A DNA stretch of 64,000 bases from Pseudomonadota bacterium (GTDB lineage: Bacteria; Myxococcota_A; UBA796; GCA-2862545), in the NCBI GenBank assembly GCA_005776945.1, contig SXOB01000036.1, forward strand, positions 1 to 64,000. Direction: 5' to 3'. Below the pieces are notes generated by a model. It saw nothing but the letters and a program-made list of their open reading frames with translations. It did no database searches and was not told where the DNA came from. This document shows positions 19,783 to 28,525 of the stretch, in pieces (position 1 is the stretch's first letter; every line of letters starts with the position of its first letter). Made by a program: the position numbers and the translations under genes.

Positions 19783-19847
19783 GGCGCCCTCGCAAGCCGG
19801 GGCCTCGCCTATGGCTCGGGCCGCTGGCGTGCCATAGGCCGCGGGCG

Positions 19848-21047
19848 ATGCGTTGTGACGACACTGCTGAAGCCCTGCTTCAACCCGTGCGCGCGTTGGT
19901 CGACGGCGTTCTCGCGGACTGGGGCGTCGGCGCAGACTTTCATGTGACGGTGGGCGGGTCCCCGGGTTGGGTCGACGGGGGCGTCGTTCTGCCGTCGGAA
20001 TTGGCCAAGGGGGACCCGTTTCCGACGGGCCAGGGGCCAGGTCAGGTGGACCGGTGGCGGCGCGCGGCGAGCGGCGTTCTGGAGGGGGCAGTCTTGGACG
20101 GGCTCGCCCAGCGGGTCGGTGCGTGGCCCGCCGACGACTGGCGCTGGGTTGGGCTGGCTGCCGAGGTCGCCGATCGCGCGGCCCCGGTCCTTGGCGCCGC
20201 TGCAGCGGACCTCCAACGCGCCATCGCGACCGGCAACCTCCATGCCCACCCGCGGGCAGGTTTGGCCTTTTGGCGATGGCTCAGGACGATGGGGGAAGAC
20301 CCGGTAGAGCGATTCGTCGAGGTCGCTCGCGGCAGCCTCGTTTCGGGGGATGAGTGGACCCGTTTTGGCGGTTGGCTATTTGACGCTGCGCCCCGACTCC
20401 TCGAATGGCCCGTCGAACGTCCACCGGTGGCTACGATGCCGTCAACTTGGGGCCCGTGGCAGCTAGGGCGCGCCGTCGTGGCGGCAGGGCCCGGTGGCCG
20501 CATTTCGACGGCAGGGGCGGGCTGTTGCTCGTCGAAGTGGTGGCGGGCAGGGACAGTCGTCGTCGTCGGGGCGACGGATGGCGAAGGAACGGTCGAGGCC
20601 GCCCCGGCGGGTGTCGGGGGGCGCTGGCAGGTCGCGAGCGCCTCCGTCGCGGGCCAGGTCATGGGCGCTCGAGGGGTGTTGTGGACGCTGTGGGAGGATG
20701 GTCGGCTCGAGATCGTCCTCAGCGATGCGTTTGTCGGTCCGCTGGCCGCGTTGCCTGTGGCGTCGGAGGTGGGAACCAGCGGCGTGGCCACGGGCCGTTG
20801 GCGCGTGGACGAGGCGGACGTGCTCACGTTCGAGGGCGTCACAACCGCAGGGCTCACGGTTCATGGTCGGCGAGGGGACCGGATGGGCGGTCGCGCGCTT
20901 GGTTTTGGCATTCCCGAGTGGATCGCCGACCTCAACGAGGGGCCGTGGCGTTTCGTGAAGGCTGACGACCGCCTCGTCATGCGCGGCGCCATGCGCGGCG
21001 CGCCGGTGGAGGTTCGATTTCGTGACGCCGACCCGGTGGCTGACTGA
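19848..21047 (+). CDS. hypothetical protein
   Basis: A 399-residue protein that is not recognised. The ATG at 19848 (MRCDDTAEALLQPV) leaves a 65-bp divergent gap from pheS; codon use is normal for the window. There is no signal peptide and no membrane segment, so it is probably cytoplasmic. Residues ~1-150 are Ala/Leu/Trp-rich and helical (LQPVRALVDGVLADW, HPRAGLAFWRWLRTMG); the remainder is beta-rich with repeated G-x-V/W strands. No catalytic motif is visible. It ends 15 bp from the stop of the convergent ExbD gene. Confidence 0.6.
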   Translation: MRCDDTAEALLQPVRALVDGVLADWGVGADFHVTVGGSPGWVDGGVVLPSELAKGDPFPTGQGPGQVDRWRRAASGVLEGAVLDGLAQRVGAWPADDWRWVGLAAEVADRAAPVLGAAAADLQRAIATGNLHAHPRAGLAFWRWLRTMGEDPVERFVEVARGSLVSGDEWTRFGGWLFDAAPRLLEWPVERPPVATMPSTWGPWQLGRAVVAAGPGGRISTAGAGCCSSKWWRAGTVVVVGATDGEGTVEAAPAGVGGRWQVASASVAGQVMGARGVLWTLWEDGRLEIVLSDAFVGPLAALPVASEVGTSGVATGRWRVDEADVLTFEGVTTAGLTVHGRRGDRMGGRALGFGIPEWIADLNEGPWRFVKADDRLVMRGAMRGAPVEVRFRDADPVAD

Positions 21048-21061
21048 CCACCGCCAGAGGG

Positions 21062-21694
21062 TCAGGGCTTCTTTTCTGTCTTTTGCATGACGACCAGCTT
21101 GAATTGGCTGAACTGCGTGTCGCCGGCCACTTCGAGGAGCGAGGTCAGAAGCAGGTAGGGCGTCGTCTCGTGGGCGACGACGAGGAGGCGGCCGTCGAAC
21201 GGAGTGCCGCCCATGTCGGAAAGGGCCTTGAGGTGGTCCACGCGCTCAAGCAGGGCGTCGTGGAGTCCAGGCACGTCCATCATGCCCGTCTTCGGGTTGA
21301 CCTTGATCTCTTCGACATCGATGACCGGGAGGTCGTCGACGAGGATCTGCTCGCTCGTGATCGTCACTTTGGTCGCGGCATCGAGGACGATGGTCGTCGT
21401 GGACGGGGGCGGGCGGAGTTTGAGATTGACGTTGATGTTCTCAGGCTCGACGGCAAATGACTTGACGAGGAAGACGAGGAGCATCGTCATGATGTCCATC
21501 ATCGGCGTCAGGTTCAGATACGCGATGTCCTCTCCTGGCATCTTGCGCGCCTTGCGGCGGCGGCGTTTCGGCTTCTCGCCCCAGATGTCGTCGACCGGTT
21601 CCTCAGCTTCGGCCGGGGCGTCGATCGGCGCGTCGTACTCGGTCAACGCCGCTGGCGGTCCATCGGGCTCGACGACGCCGCTGGGCGGGCTCAT
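21062..21694 (-). CDS. ExbD/TolR family protein, second copy
   Basis: A 210-residue ExbD/TolR-family subunit of a proton-driven energy-transducing complex in the inner membrane. An acidic, Pro-rich cytoplasmic N-terminus of ~60 residues, longer than usual and carrying the basic cluster KPKRRRRKARK, precedes the single transmembrane helix. The helix reads LNLTPMMDIMTMLLVFLV, with the conserved Asp that carries the proton path. A periplasmic domain follows (VTITSEQILVDD, GRLLVVAHETTPY). The ATG at 21694 overlaps the stop of the first ExbD gene (ATGA). The role of two different ExbD proteins is probably a heterodimer peg in one ExbB channel. Confidence 0.88.
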   Translation of the reverse strand: MSPPSGVVEPDGPPAALTEYDAPIDAPAEAEEPVDDIWGEKPKRRRRKARKMPGEDIAYLNLTPMMDIMTMLLVFLVKSFAVEPENINVNLKLRPPPSTTTIVLDAATKVTITSEQILVDDLPVIDVEEIKVNPKTGMMDVPGLHDALLERVDHLKALSDMGGTPFDGRLLVVAHETTPYLLLTSLLEVAGDTQFSQFKLVVMQKTEKKP

Positions 21695-22197
21695 GGGACG
21701 CCCCCGACGTTGGCCAGCAGGACGTCAGGGAAGAGGGGCTTGCCCTTCTTGTCGGCGCGTGCGGCGTCCATGGCGGCGACTACGACTTGGTACTCGATCT
21801 CATTGGACGCCACGAGTTGCAGCGACTCATCCAGTCCAAGATTCGCCTTGGTCTCCTGCAGCTTCGTCGTCAGAAGGGCATTGTCGTAGTCTTTGCCCTT
21901 CTTCGGGATCGCGATCTGGCCAAGTGTGGGGTCGTCCGTGACCAGTTTGTAGCCGTCCGTCGTGATCATCAGTGTGAGCGTGCGCTTGGGGTCGTCCGGA
22001 TTCTCGTCGGGGTTTTGCGACGAGGCACCGTAGGCCGGGGGCATCAACTCGATGAGCCGGAACTCGATGATGACCTGGAACGTGAAGACCAGGAAGATCA
22101 CGAGCGTGGTGATGATGTCGAGGTAGGGGACGAGGTTCAACTCGCCCGACTCCTCGGCCTCATCCTCGAGGTGTACCGGTTGGCGGCGGCGACCCAT
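21691..22197 (-). CDS. ExbD/TolR family protein, first copy
   Basis: A 168-residue ExbD/TolR-like protein. The basic N-terminus MGRRRQPVHLEDEAEESGELNLVPYLD leads into one membrane helix whose Asp, in N-L-V-P-Y-L-D, is the conserved proton-path residue. The periplasmic part is about 115 residues and includes RTLTLMITTDGYKLVTDD and a C-terminal helix. It differs clearly from the next gene, so the two are not a recent duplication. It is separated from the ExbB gene by 6 bp and overlaps the following ExbD gene by 4 bp, giving one operon ExbB-ExbD-ExbD. No tonB, tolA or pal gene is adjacent, so the driven partner is elsewhere or is not TonB. Confidence 0.88.
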   Translation of the reverse strand: MGRRRQPVHLEDEAEESGELNLVPYLDIITTLVIFLVFTFQVIIEFRLIELMPPAYGASSQNPDENPDDPKRTLTLMITTDGYKLVTDDPTLGQIAIPKKGKDYDNALLTTKLQETKANLGLDESLQLVASNEIEYQVVVAAMDAARADKKGKPLFPDVLLANVGGVP

Positions 22198-22203
22198 GAC
22201 GCC

Positions 22204-22881
22204 TCAGGTGGTCGCGGGACCGGGCGCGGCCGCCCCGGTTTCACGGCCGCCCGTGGCCAAACGTCGCTTCGCGAGGATGTTCTCGATGCGGATGGCGCTG
22301 TGCTCAAGGCCGTCGAGCACGTTGCGAACCAAGATCGACATCGTCATGTGGAAGAACACGCACGTGACGGCGATCGCGAGGCCAAAGAAGGTGTTCGCCA
22401 TGGCGTGGGCGATACCTTCTGTCAGCAACTGCGACTTCTGGTCTGGCGCGGCCATGCCGACCGCGGCGAAGGCTTGAATCAGACCGTAGACGGTGCCGAC
22501 GAGGCCGATGAGGGTCGCCAAGTTGGCGATGCCCCAGAGGATGCCGGCGCGCTTGGTGACTTGGGGCTGGACTTCGGACATCGTCTCGTCGATGGACGAG
22601 GTGACGGCCGCTGCGCCCATCCGTGCACTGACAAGCGCGCTGCGGACGACGCGGGGAACCGCGGCCCCCTCGTGCGAGCTGCAGAGCTTGATGGCCCTGT
22701 CGAAGTTGCCGGCCATCACCAGCTTCTCAACGGCGGCCAGGAAGGCACGCTCGTTGATTCGCAGGCGAAAGAACAGCACGAACGTGCGCTCCGACACGGT
22801 CGCCAAGGCGAACATGAGGACGGCGAGGTTCACCCACATCAGGCTTCCGCCATCTCGGAACAGTTGCGCGACACTCGTCAT
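22204..22881 (-). CDS. MotA/TolQ/ExbB proton channel family protein
   Basis: A 225-residue ExbB/TolQ-type channel subunit. The start is the ATG at 22881 (MTSVAQLFRDGG), chosen for the GGAG ribosome site about 10 bases upstream; an in-frame GTG 42 bp earlier would only add a Pro/Gly-rich stretch. Three membrane helices fit the family: one near residues 15-35 (MWVNLAVLMFALATV), then a cytoplasmic loop of ~100 residues, then AGILWGIANLATLIGLVGTVYG and a final helix near 175-195 (MANTFFGLAIAVTCV). The G-L-x-G-T-V-x-G motif is the family hallmark. First gene of the ExbB-ExbD-ExbD operon; a perfect hairpin lies in its upstream region. Confidence 0.9.
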   Translation of the reverse strand: MTSVAQLFRDGGSLMWVNLAVLMFALATVSERTFVLFFRLRINERAFLAAVEKLVMAGNFDRAIKLCSSHEGAAVPRVVRSALVSARMGAAAVTSSIDETMSEVQPQVTKRAGILWGIANLATLIGLVGTVYGLIQAFAAVGMAAPDQKSQLLTEGIAHAMANTFFGLAIAVTCVFFHMTMSILVRNVLDGLEHSAIRIENILAKRRLATGGRETGAAAPGPATT

Positions 22882-22923
22882 GGAACCGTCTCCATCCGTT
22901 CTCGGACCCGGGGGGTCGAACAA

Positions 22924-22943
22924 GACGCCCCGGGTGGGGCGTC
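22924..22943 (-). promoter_or_regulatory. hairpin in the upstream region of the ExbB operon
   Basis: A perfect 8-bp inverted repeat (GACGCCCC at 22924-22931 with its complement at 22936-22943) with a 4-nt loop, 43 bp before the ExbB start. No T-tract, so not an obvious terminator. It could be a protein-binding dyad or a leader structure shared by the divergent operon and the gene at 23083. Confidence 0.35.
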
Positions 22944-23082
22944 GTCGCGGCCCTGGTAGCCCGGAAGCGGGTACGGTGCAGCGCCTCGACGAGGCCTACA
23001 TCGGACCGCCGCCTGACTTCCTCCGCTGAAAGTCGGGTAACGCGCCCCGTCGGCAGGCGCGCTACTCTGGCTTGGGGAAGTC

Positions 23083-26000
23083 ATGACCGTCGGATTGTGG
23101 GTTGCGATCATCGCGACGGTGCCCGTGTCAGCCGCGGATTTTACTGCGTGTCCGGCTGGTTGCGACTTCACGACCATCGCTGCCGCCGTGGCTTCGCCGA
23201 CGGTCGCGGACGGCGACACGATCGAATGGTCTGGCGACCTGCCCATCACAGCCGCCCTCTCGATTGGCAAGGATCTGACGATCGCGTCTGTGGGTGACCC
23301 CGGCGATGGCGTGATCGCCGTAGCCGCTGGGCCCATGGTGACGGTCAACGCGGGCGCGGTCGTCACGCTTCGCGGTTTCACGGTCGGCGGTCACCGGACC
23401 CAATGTGTACACGTCGATGACGGAGCGGCCCTGACCTTGGACGACGTCATCGTCGCCGGGTGCGGTGGGGCCTTCGCTGGCGCCGGCCTGGCCGTAGATG
23501 CTGGCGCATCGGCCGTGCTCGTCGACAGCCTGTTTTCGGACAACGACTCGGCGCTCGCGGGCGTCTTTCATGGTCCGCACGCCTGGACGGATGGCGGCGA
23601 CATCACCGCGACCGACACGAGCTTTGTCGATGGTCGCGGGGGGGCGAGCGGCGGCGTCTACGTCAAGAATGGGAGCTTCGTCGGCACGCGCGTGTCGGCT
23701 ACCGGCAACGCGGCTGACGGCTCCGGCGGTGCGATCCACGGCGTCGCTTCCGACCTCTCTTGCGTCGACTGCAGCTTCATCGGCAACGAAGCCGTGGGCG
23801 ATGGCGGTGCGATCTACGCGTCGTCGAGCAGCGCGGTCGATCTTGCGGGCGGCGCCTTTTCTTGGGATCCCTTGGACGGGGTCGCCGCGGTGAGAGGGGG
23901 CGCCGTCTACGTTCACGACGGCTCCATCACGGTGGACGGGACGTCCTTCACGGACCTCGTCAGCAGCGGCAACGGCGGTGCGGTCGCGACGAATGGCGCC
24001 GCGTCAGCCACGGTCACAGGCGCACGCTTCGAGCGCAACGAGGCGACGGGCACGGGCAACGGAGGCGGAGGCTGGTTCGGGGGCACCGCTGGGCTGACGT
24101 CCTCGGCCACCACGTGGCGGGACAACGCTGCGGCGGGCAACGGCGGCGCCCTGGTCTCCAACGGCGTCACAGCCTTGGAAGGGGACGAATTCATCGGCAA
24201 CGTTGCGGGCGTCTACGGGGGCCACGTCGAGTTTGCCGCGGACGCCGTCGACGTCGGCAGCACGTTTCAGACCGGGCTGGCGCTCCGTGGCGGCGCCGTG
24301 CGGATTCGGTACGGCGGCACCGAGGCGACCTTTGAAGGAAGCCAATTCGTTGGCAATGTCGCCTCGAACGACCACGGTGGCGCGATCCAGTTCGAGGGCG
24401 GCCTTGCGCTGTGGCTGGATGGAGCGAAGTTCACGGACAACGAGGCGGCCAAGGACGGCGGCCATGTCTGGGCTGACTCGACAGTGGCCGCGACCCTCGA
24501 TCTGTTGGACTCGAGCTTTGTGGGGGGTTCCGCGGGTCGTTCGGGCGGTTGTGTGGCCGCCGACGACTTCGTGCGGCTCACAGTTTCGGGCGGCAACTTC
24601 GTTGGCTGCTCCGCGATCAACGACGGCGGGGCGCTGTGGTGGTCGCCCGACGATGGGACCGCCACGGCAAGCCTGACTGGGACCACGTTGTTGGCCAATG
24701 TGGCGGACGCCGGCGGCGCCGCCATCGATGACGGCGGTGGGATCTACGCCACAGGCGGCGCCTCGCTCACTGTGACCGACCTGACGACCTCGGAGAATAT
24801 CGGGGGGCGCGGGGGCGGCCTGGCCGCGGTTTCGGTGCCCCAGGTCGACGTCGTCCGCTGGAACTCATGCGGCGACGAAGCCGAGGACGAGGGCGGCGTC
24901 GCCTGGGTCTCTGGGGGAGCGATCGACGTCGCCAACTCGATTTGGGCGGGGGCGGTCTCCGGAAAGGGCGGGGCGGCGTTGGATGCCGGCGGCGCCGTAG
25001 TATCGGTGGCGTTTTCGGACATCGTCTTCGCCGCCGGCGATGCCGTGGTGGTGGCGGATGGCTCGGCGAGCTTCGACAGCAACTTGGTGGCCTGGAACAG
25101 CGGAGTCGGGATCGAGGACGACGGCGCGGGCGCGACGGTTTCGACGAGCGCGTGGTTCGCCAATGGCGATCACGTCGGCGGTGACCTCGGCGTCGGGGAT
25201 CTCGCCGGCCAGCTCGTCGACATCGATCCCACCCTCATCGACGCCAGCGACGACGGCGACTGCAACAACGACAACCTTCGCCCCGCGCTTGGCAGTCCCT
25301 TGTTCGACGCGGGAAATCCGGCCGTCCTCGACGGCGACGGCACGCGGTCGGACATCGGTTGGACGGGTGGACCAGACGCGCCGTTCGACGAGGGCAGCAT
25401 CGACGCCGACCATGACGGGGCTCCGATCGCCTTGGATTGTGACGACGGCGACCCGGACGTCTTTCCCGGTGCGGTCGAGACTCCCGCCGACGGCATTGAC
25501 AGCAACTGCAACGGCTTCGAAGCCTGCTACGTCGACGCGGACGGCGACGGCTTCGGTGTCGGCTTGGCCGAAGACAGCCTTTTGGATTGCAGCGATCTGA
25601 ATCGCAGCGACGAAGGCGGGGACTGCGACGACGCCGACCCAGCTCGTTCGCCAGGTGCGCTCGAGGTCGCCCTCGATGGCGTCGACTCCGATTGCGACGG
25701 CGGCGAAATCTGTGCGTTGGATGCCGACGCCGATGGGTTTGGCGGCTTCGGTCTCGTCGCCAGCGTCGACGGGGACTGTGGGGACCTCGGGGAGTCTCCA
25801 GGGACGACCGATTGCGATGACGCCGACGGCGACGTTTACCCAGGCCGCGCCGAGGTGGTGGCCGACGGCGTCGATCAGGACTGCGACGGCGGGGACCGCT
25901 GCTGGCGCGACGGCGACGGCGATGGCTTTGGCGTCTCCATCCCGGTCTCGTCGGTGGACCTGGATTGCCTCGATGGGGGCGAGTCGTCACTGACGACGGA

Positions 26001-27879
26001 TTGCGATGACCTCGATGATGACAGGTTTCCGGGCCACGACGAAGTCGTCGACGATGGCGTGGACCAAGATTGCAGCGGTGCCGATCGCGTCACTTGCCAC
26101 GTGGATGCCGATCTCGACGGGGTTGGAGGCTCCGAGATCTCGCTGGAGGACGATGGCGACTGCTCGGACCTTGGAGAGTCGACGATCGGGACGGACTGCG
26201 ATGACGAAGACCCCGACCTCGCACCGGGCAACGAGGAGATTCCGGAGGACGGCATCGATCAAGACTGCAGCGGCGCCGACTTGATCGGCTGCTACGTCGA
26301 TGGCGACGGCGATGGCGTGGGAACCGCAGCCGTGATGCCGGCGCCGGATGGCGATTGTGAGGACCCCGGGGAAAGCGCGCTCGCATCTGATTGTGATGAC
26401 CTCGACGCCGAAGTCTTTCCGGGGGCAGTCGAGACCTGTGGGGATGCCGTCGACAGCAACTGCGATGGCGTGGGTGGGGTCGGAGACGACGAGGATGGCG
26501 ACGGTCTGAGCTACGCAGAAGAGGTCCTGGCTGGGACGACGGATTGCGCTGGCGACACCGACTCGGACGGGCTTTTCGATGGCGACGAAGTGGCCCTTGG
26601 CACGGATGGGTCGGTCGCCGACACGGATGAGGACGGCGTTCTGGACGGCGCCGAGGTCGAATTCGGGGCCGATCCGCTGTCGGACGACAGCGACGGCGAT
26701 GGAATCGAGGACGGCGTGGAGTTTGGGGAGGAACTTGGGCCGGTCGACTCGGACGGCGACACCCTGCCCGACCTCGTGGACGACGACGACGATGGCGACG
26801 GTCTCCCCACGATCGTGGAGGGTCCCGCAGACGTGGATGCCGATGGCATCGGCGCATGGTTGGACGACGACAGTGACGGCGATGGCGTGTCCGACGCGGT
26901 GGAAGGACTCGACGACATCGACGGTGACACGGTTCCCGACTTTCTCGATCCCGACGACTCCGACGGCCTCTACGGGGACCCGGATGCCGACGGAATCATC
27001 ACGGCCGACGAGATCCCAGCCGGCGCGAACCCCGCTGACCCGGACACCGACGGCGATGGCCGCGACGACGGCGCCGAGTGGGACCTGCACCACGATGCAG
27101 ATGGTCGGATGGACGCCCTGGATGACGACGACGACGACGACGCCGTCCCGACCCAGGATGAGTCTGGGATGGCCTGTGTGGCCCAAATCTGGACGGAAGG
27201 TGGCGTGCTCGTTTGGCGCTGCCTGGATGGCACGCCATTGACGCCGAGCTGGCGCGACACCGACAGCGACGGGGTGCTCGACGGCGTCGACGCAGACGAT
27301 GATGCAGACGGGACCGATACGCGCGACGAAGACGTGGACGGCGACGGAGATCCTCGAGACGACGACACCGACGCAGACGGGGTCGCGAACTTCCTGGACT
27401 CCGATGATCAGGACGGCCCGGCCGGCGACCAAGACGGCGACGGCGTCCAGAACGGCGACGAGGCGATCAAGGGGACCGACCCCTCGAGTGCGGATTCGGA
27501 CGGCGACGGCCTCGCGGACGGCGACGAGCCCGGGGACACCGATGGCGACGGCATCCCGGACGCGCTGGACCCCGACGACGACGGCGATGGGATTCCGACG
27601 GCGGAAGAGCGCTTCGGCGATCTGGATGGTGACGGGCTGCCGGCGTGGCTCGACGACGATGCGGACGGCGACGGCGTCGACGACGCGGCCGAGCGCGGCC
27701 TCGACGACGACTGTGACGGGCTTTCCGACGAACAAGATGCCGAGTCGACCGACGTATGCGGGACCGGCGCCGGGGCCGAACCGTTTGTGGGTTTAGGGTG
27801 CGCGTCGGCGGACCTCAGCGCACCCGGGCTACTCGGCTGTCTCGCCGCCCTACGGCGTCCCAAGCGGCGCATCCCGTAA
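23083..27879 (+). CDS. 1598-residue secreted beta-helix / MopE / TSP3 protein with degenerate MYXO-CTERM-like tail
   Basis: The largest protein of the window. The Sec signal MTVGLWVAIIATVPVSA lacks a basic residue. Residues ~20-770 form a long right-handed beta-helix with many G-G-A-V/I and F-x-x-N-x-A turns (the outer-membrane polymorphic-protein style), ending SPLFDAGNPA and DIGWTGGP. Residues ~785-1130 hold six MopE-like units, here in the variant D-C-D-D-x-D-P-x-x-x-P-G ... D-G-x-D-x-D-C-x-G. Residues ~1145-1560 are thrombospondin-3/dockerin-like Asp repeats (DSDGLFDGDEVALG, DPDDDGDGIP). The end reads C-G-T-G, then ASADLSAPGLLGCLAALRRPKRRIP: Cys, hydrophobic stretch and basic end, as in MYXO-CTERM but weaker. 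Probably a Ca-stabilised surface stalk and adhesin. It is divergent from the ExbB operon with a 200-bp gap. Confidence 0.8.
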   Translation: MTVGLWVAIIATVPVSAADFTACPAGCDFTTIAAAVASPTVADGDTIEWSGDLPITAALSIGKDLTIASVGDPGDGVIAVAAGPMVTVNAGAVVTLRGFTVGGHRTQCVHVDDGAALTLDDVIVAGCGGAFAGAGLAVDAGASAVLVDSLFSDNDSALAGVFHGPHAWTDGGDITATDTSFVDGRGGASGGVYVKNGSFVGTRVSATGNAADGSGGAIHGVASDLSCVDCSFIGNEAVGDGGAIYASSSSAVDLAGGAFSWDPLDGVAAVRGGAVYVHDGSITVDGTSFTDLVSSGNGGAVATNGAASATVTGARFERNEATGTGNGGGGWFGGTAGLTSSATTWRDNAAAGNGGALVSNGVTALEGDEFIGNVAGVYGGHVEFAADAVDVGSTFQTGLALRGGAVRIRYGGTEATFEGSQFVGNVASNDHGGAIQFEGGLALWLDGAKFTDNEAAKDGGHVWADSTVAATLDLLDSSFVGGSAGRSGGCVAADDFVRLTVSGGNFVGCSAINDGGALWWSPDDGTATASLTGTTLLANVADAGGAAIDDGGGIYATGGASLTVTDLTTSENIGGRGGGLAAVSVPQVDVVRWNSCGDEAEDEGGVAWVSGGAIDVANSIWAGAVSGKGGAALDAGGAVVSVAFSDIVFAAGDAVVVADGSASFDSNLVAWNSGVGIEDDGAGATVSTSAWFANGDHVGGDLGVGDLAGQLVDIDPTLIDASDDGDCNNDNLRPALGSPLFDAGNPAVLDGDGTRSDIGWTGGPDAPFDEGSIDADHDGAPIALDCDDGDPDVFPGAVETPADGIDSNCNGFEACYVDADGDGFGVGLAEDSLLDCSDLNRSDEGGDCDDADPARSPGALEVALDGVDSDCDGGEICALDADADGFGGFGLVASVDGDCGDLGESPGTTDCDDADGDVYPGRAEVVADGVDQDCDGGDRCWRDGDGDGFGVSIPVSSVDLDCLDGGESSLTTDCDDLDDDRFPGHDEVVDDGVDQDCSGADRVTCHVDADLDGVGGSEISLEDDGDCSDLGESTIGTDCDDEDPDLAPGNEEIPEDGIDQDCSGADLIGCYVDGDGDGVGTAAVMPAPDGDCEDPGESALASDCDDLDAEVFPGAVETCGDAVDSNCDGVGGVGDDEDGDGLSYAEEVLAGTTDCAGDTDSDGLFDGDEVALGTDGSVADTDEDGVLDGAEVEFGADPLSDDSDGDGIEDGVEFGEELGPVDSDGDTLPDLVDDDDDGDGLPTIVEGPADVDADGIGAWLDDDSDGDGVSDAVEGLDDIDGDTVPDFLDPDDSDGLYGDPDADGIITADEIPAGANPADPDTDGDGRDDGAEWDLHHDADGRMDALDDDDDDDAVPTQDESGMACVAQIWTEGGVLVWRCLDGTPLTPSWRDTDSDGVLDGVDADDDADGTDTRDEDVDGDGDPRDDDTDADGVANFLDSDDQDGPAGDQDGDGVQNGDEAIKGTDPSSADSDGDGLADGDEPGDTDGDGIPDALDPDDDGDGIPTAEERFGDLDGDGLPAWLDDDADGDGVDDAAERGLDDDCDGLSDEQDAESTDVCGTGAGAEPFVGLGCASADLSAPGLLGCLAALRRPKRRIP
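26515..27735 (+). repeat. coding tandem repeats of thrombospondin-3-like Asp units
   Basis: Inside the 1598-residue gene, short Asp-rich units of 13-20 residues (pattern D-x-D-G-D-G-x-x-D-x-x-E) recur about 20 times, interspersed with D-D-D-D-D runs (27121-27146). At the DNA level this is a GAC/GGC-rich tandem region likely to recombine or mis-assemble. The units resemble calcium-binding TSP type 3 repeats. Confidence 0.7.
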
Positions 27880-27897
27880 GGGCTTCCGCTGGGCGGC

Positions 27898-28524
27898 TTG
27901 GTTATCTGGGCGCCGGGAGCCGTCTTGGGACCCTTCGATCCCTACCCCTATGGATGCCCGTTGGGCGTGCTGGCGCCGCCGTCAGAGATGCCCCAGTTCG
28001 TGCGGGACCTCTGCGTTCGGTTGCGGGATGTGTTCGACGCGACGATTCACGTCGTGAAGCCCCGCGGGGGCGCATCGTACCCGGTCCTCAGCCTTTACCG
28101 GCCCGACCACGCGGTGGTGCCCGCCCTCGTCCTCTTCCCCGCTTGGGAAGTCGACGCGCGCGACCCGAGCCGCCGCATCGGGTTTGGACGGATGGTGACG
28201 TTGCTGAGGCGGATCGCCGAGGCCGGCGATCGTGGCGAGGAGATCGACCGCCGCGAGCAGACCGGGGACGCCACGCCGTTGCTCGTACCGCTCGCGGTGA
28301 CTGCGGCGGAGATGGCGGCCGTCGAAGTGGATTTGCGCGGCCGGTTGCCATCCGGAGCGTCTCTGGAGTCCATCGAGGGCGGGGGCCTTCGGGTCCTGAG
28401 GTTGCGCGGCCCAGACGATCGCGTCCGACTCGTCCTACATCCAGGTTGGCGCGGGAACGTCGAGGCCGACGAGGACCTCGTCTCGGGAACTTGGGTCCTG
28501 TCTCGCCTCAAGGCGCGGGGCTGA
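27898..28524 (+). CDS. hypothetical protein
   Basis: A 208-residue protein, not recognised. The longest form starts at a TTG (27898), 18 bp after the giant beta-helix gene; an ATG at 27988 (MPQFVRDLCVRL) is a plausible alternative. The chain is soluble, with no signal or membrane helix. It has alternating helices and strands: RDVFDATIHVVKPRG, SLYRPDHAVVPALVLFP, RMVTLLRRIAEAGDRGEEIDRR, then a strand-rich end (LRVLRLRGPDDRVRLVLHPGW). The stop is 1 bp from the GTG of the YbjN gene, so the two form an operon. Confidence 0.55.
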   Translation: MVIWAPGAVLGPFDPYPYGCPLGVLAPPSEMPQFVRDLCVRLRDVFDATIHVVKPRGGASYPVLSLYRPDHAVVPALVLFPAWEVDARDPSRRIGFGRMVTLLRRIAEAGDRGEEIDRREQTGDATPLLVPLAVTAAEMAAVEVDLRGRLPSGASLESIEGGGLRVLRLRGPDDRVRLVLHPGWRGNVEADEDLVSGTWVLSRLKARG

Positions 28525-28525
28525 T

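Noticed and set aside
26515-27735. CRISPR-like regular repeats
   Set aside because: The period is irregular, spacers are also Asp codons and the frame is open throughout. These are protein repeats, as are those at 53885-54460, 56771-57244 and 59626-60108.
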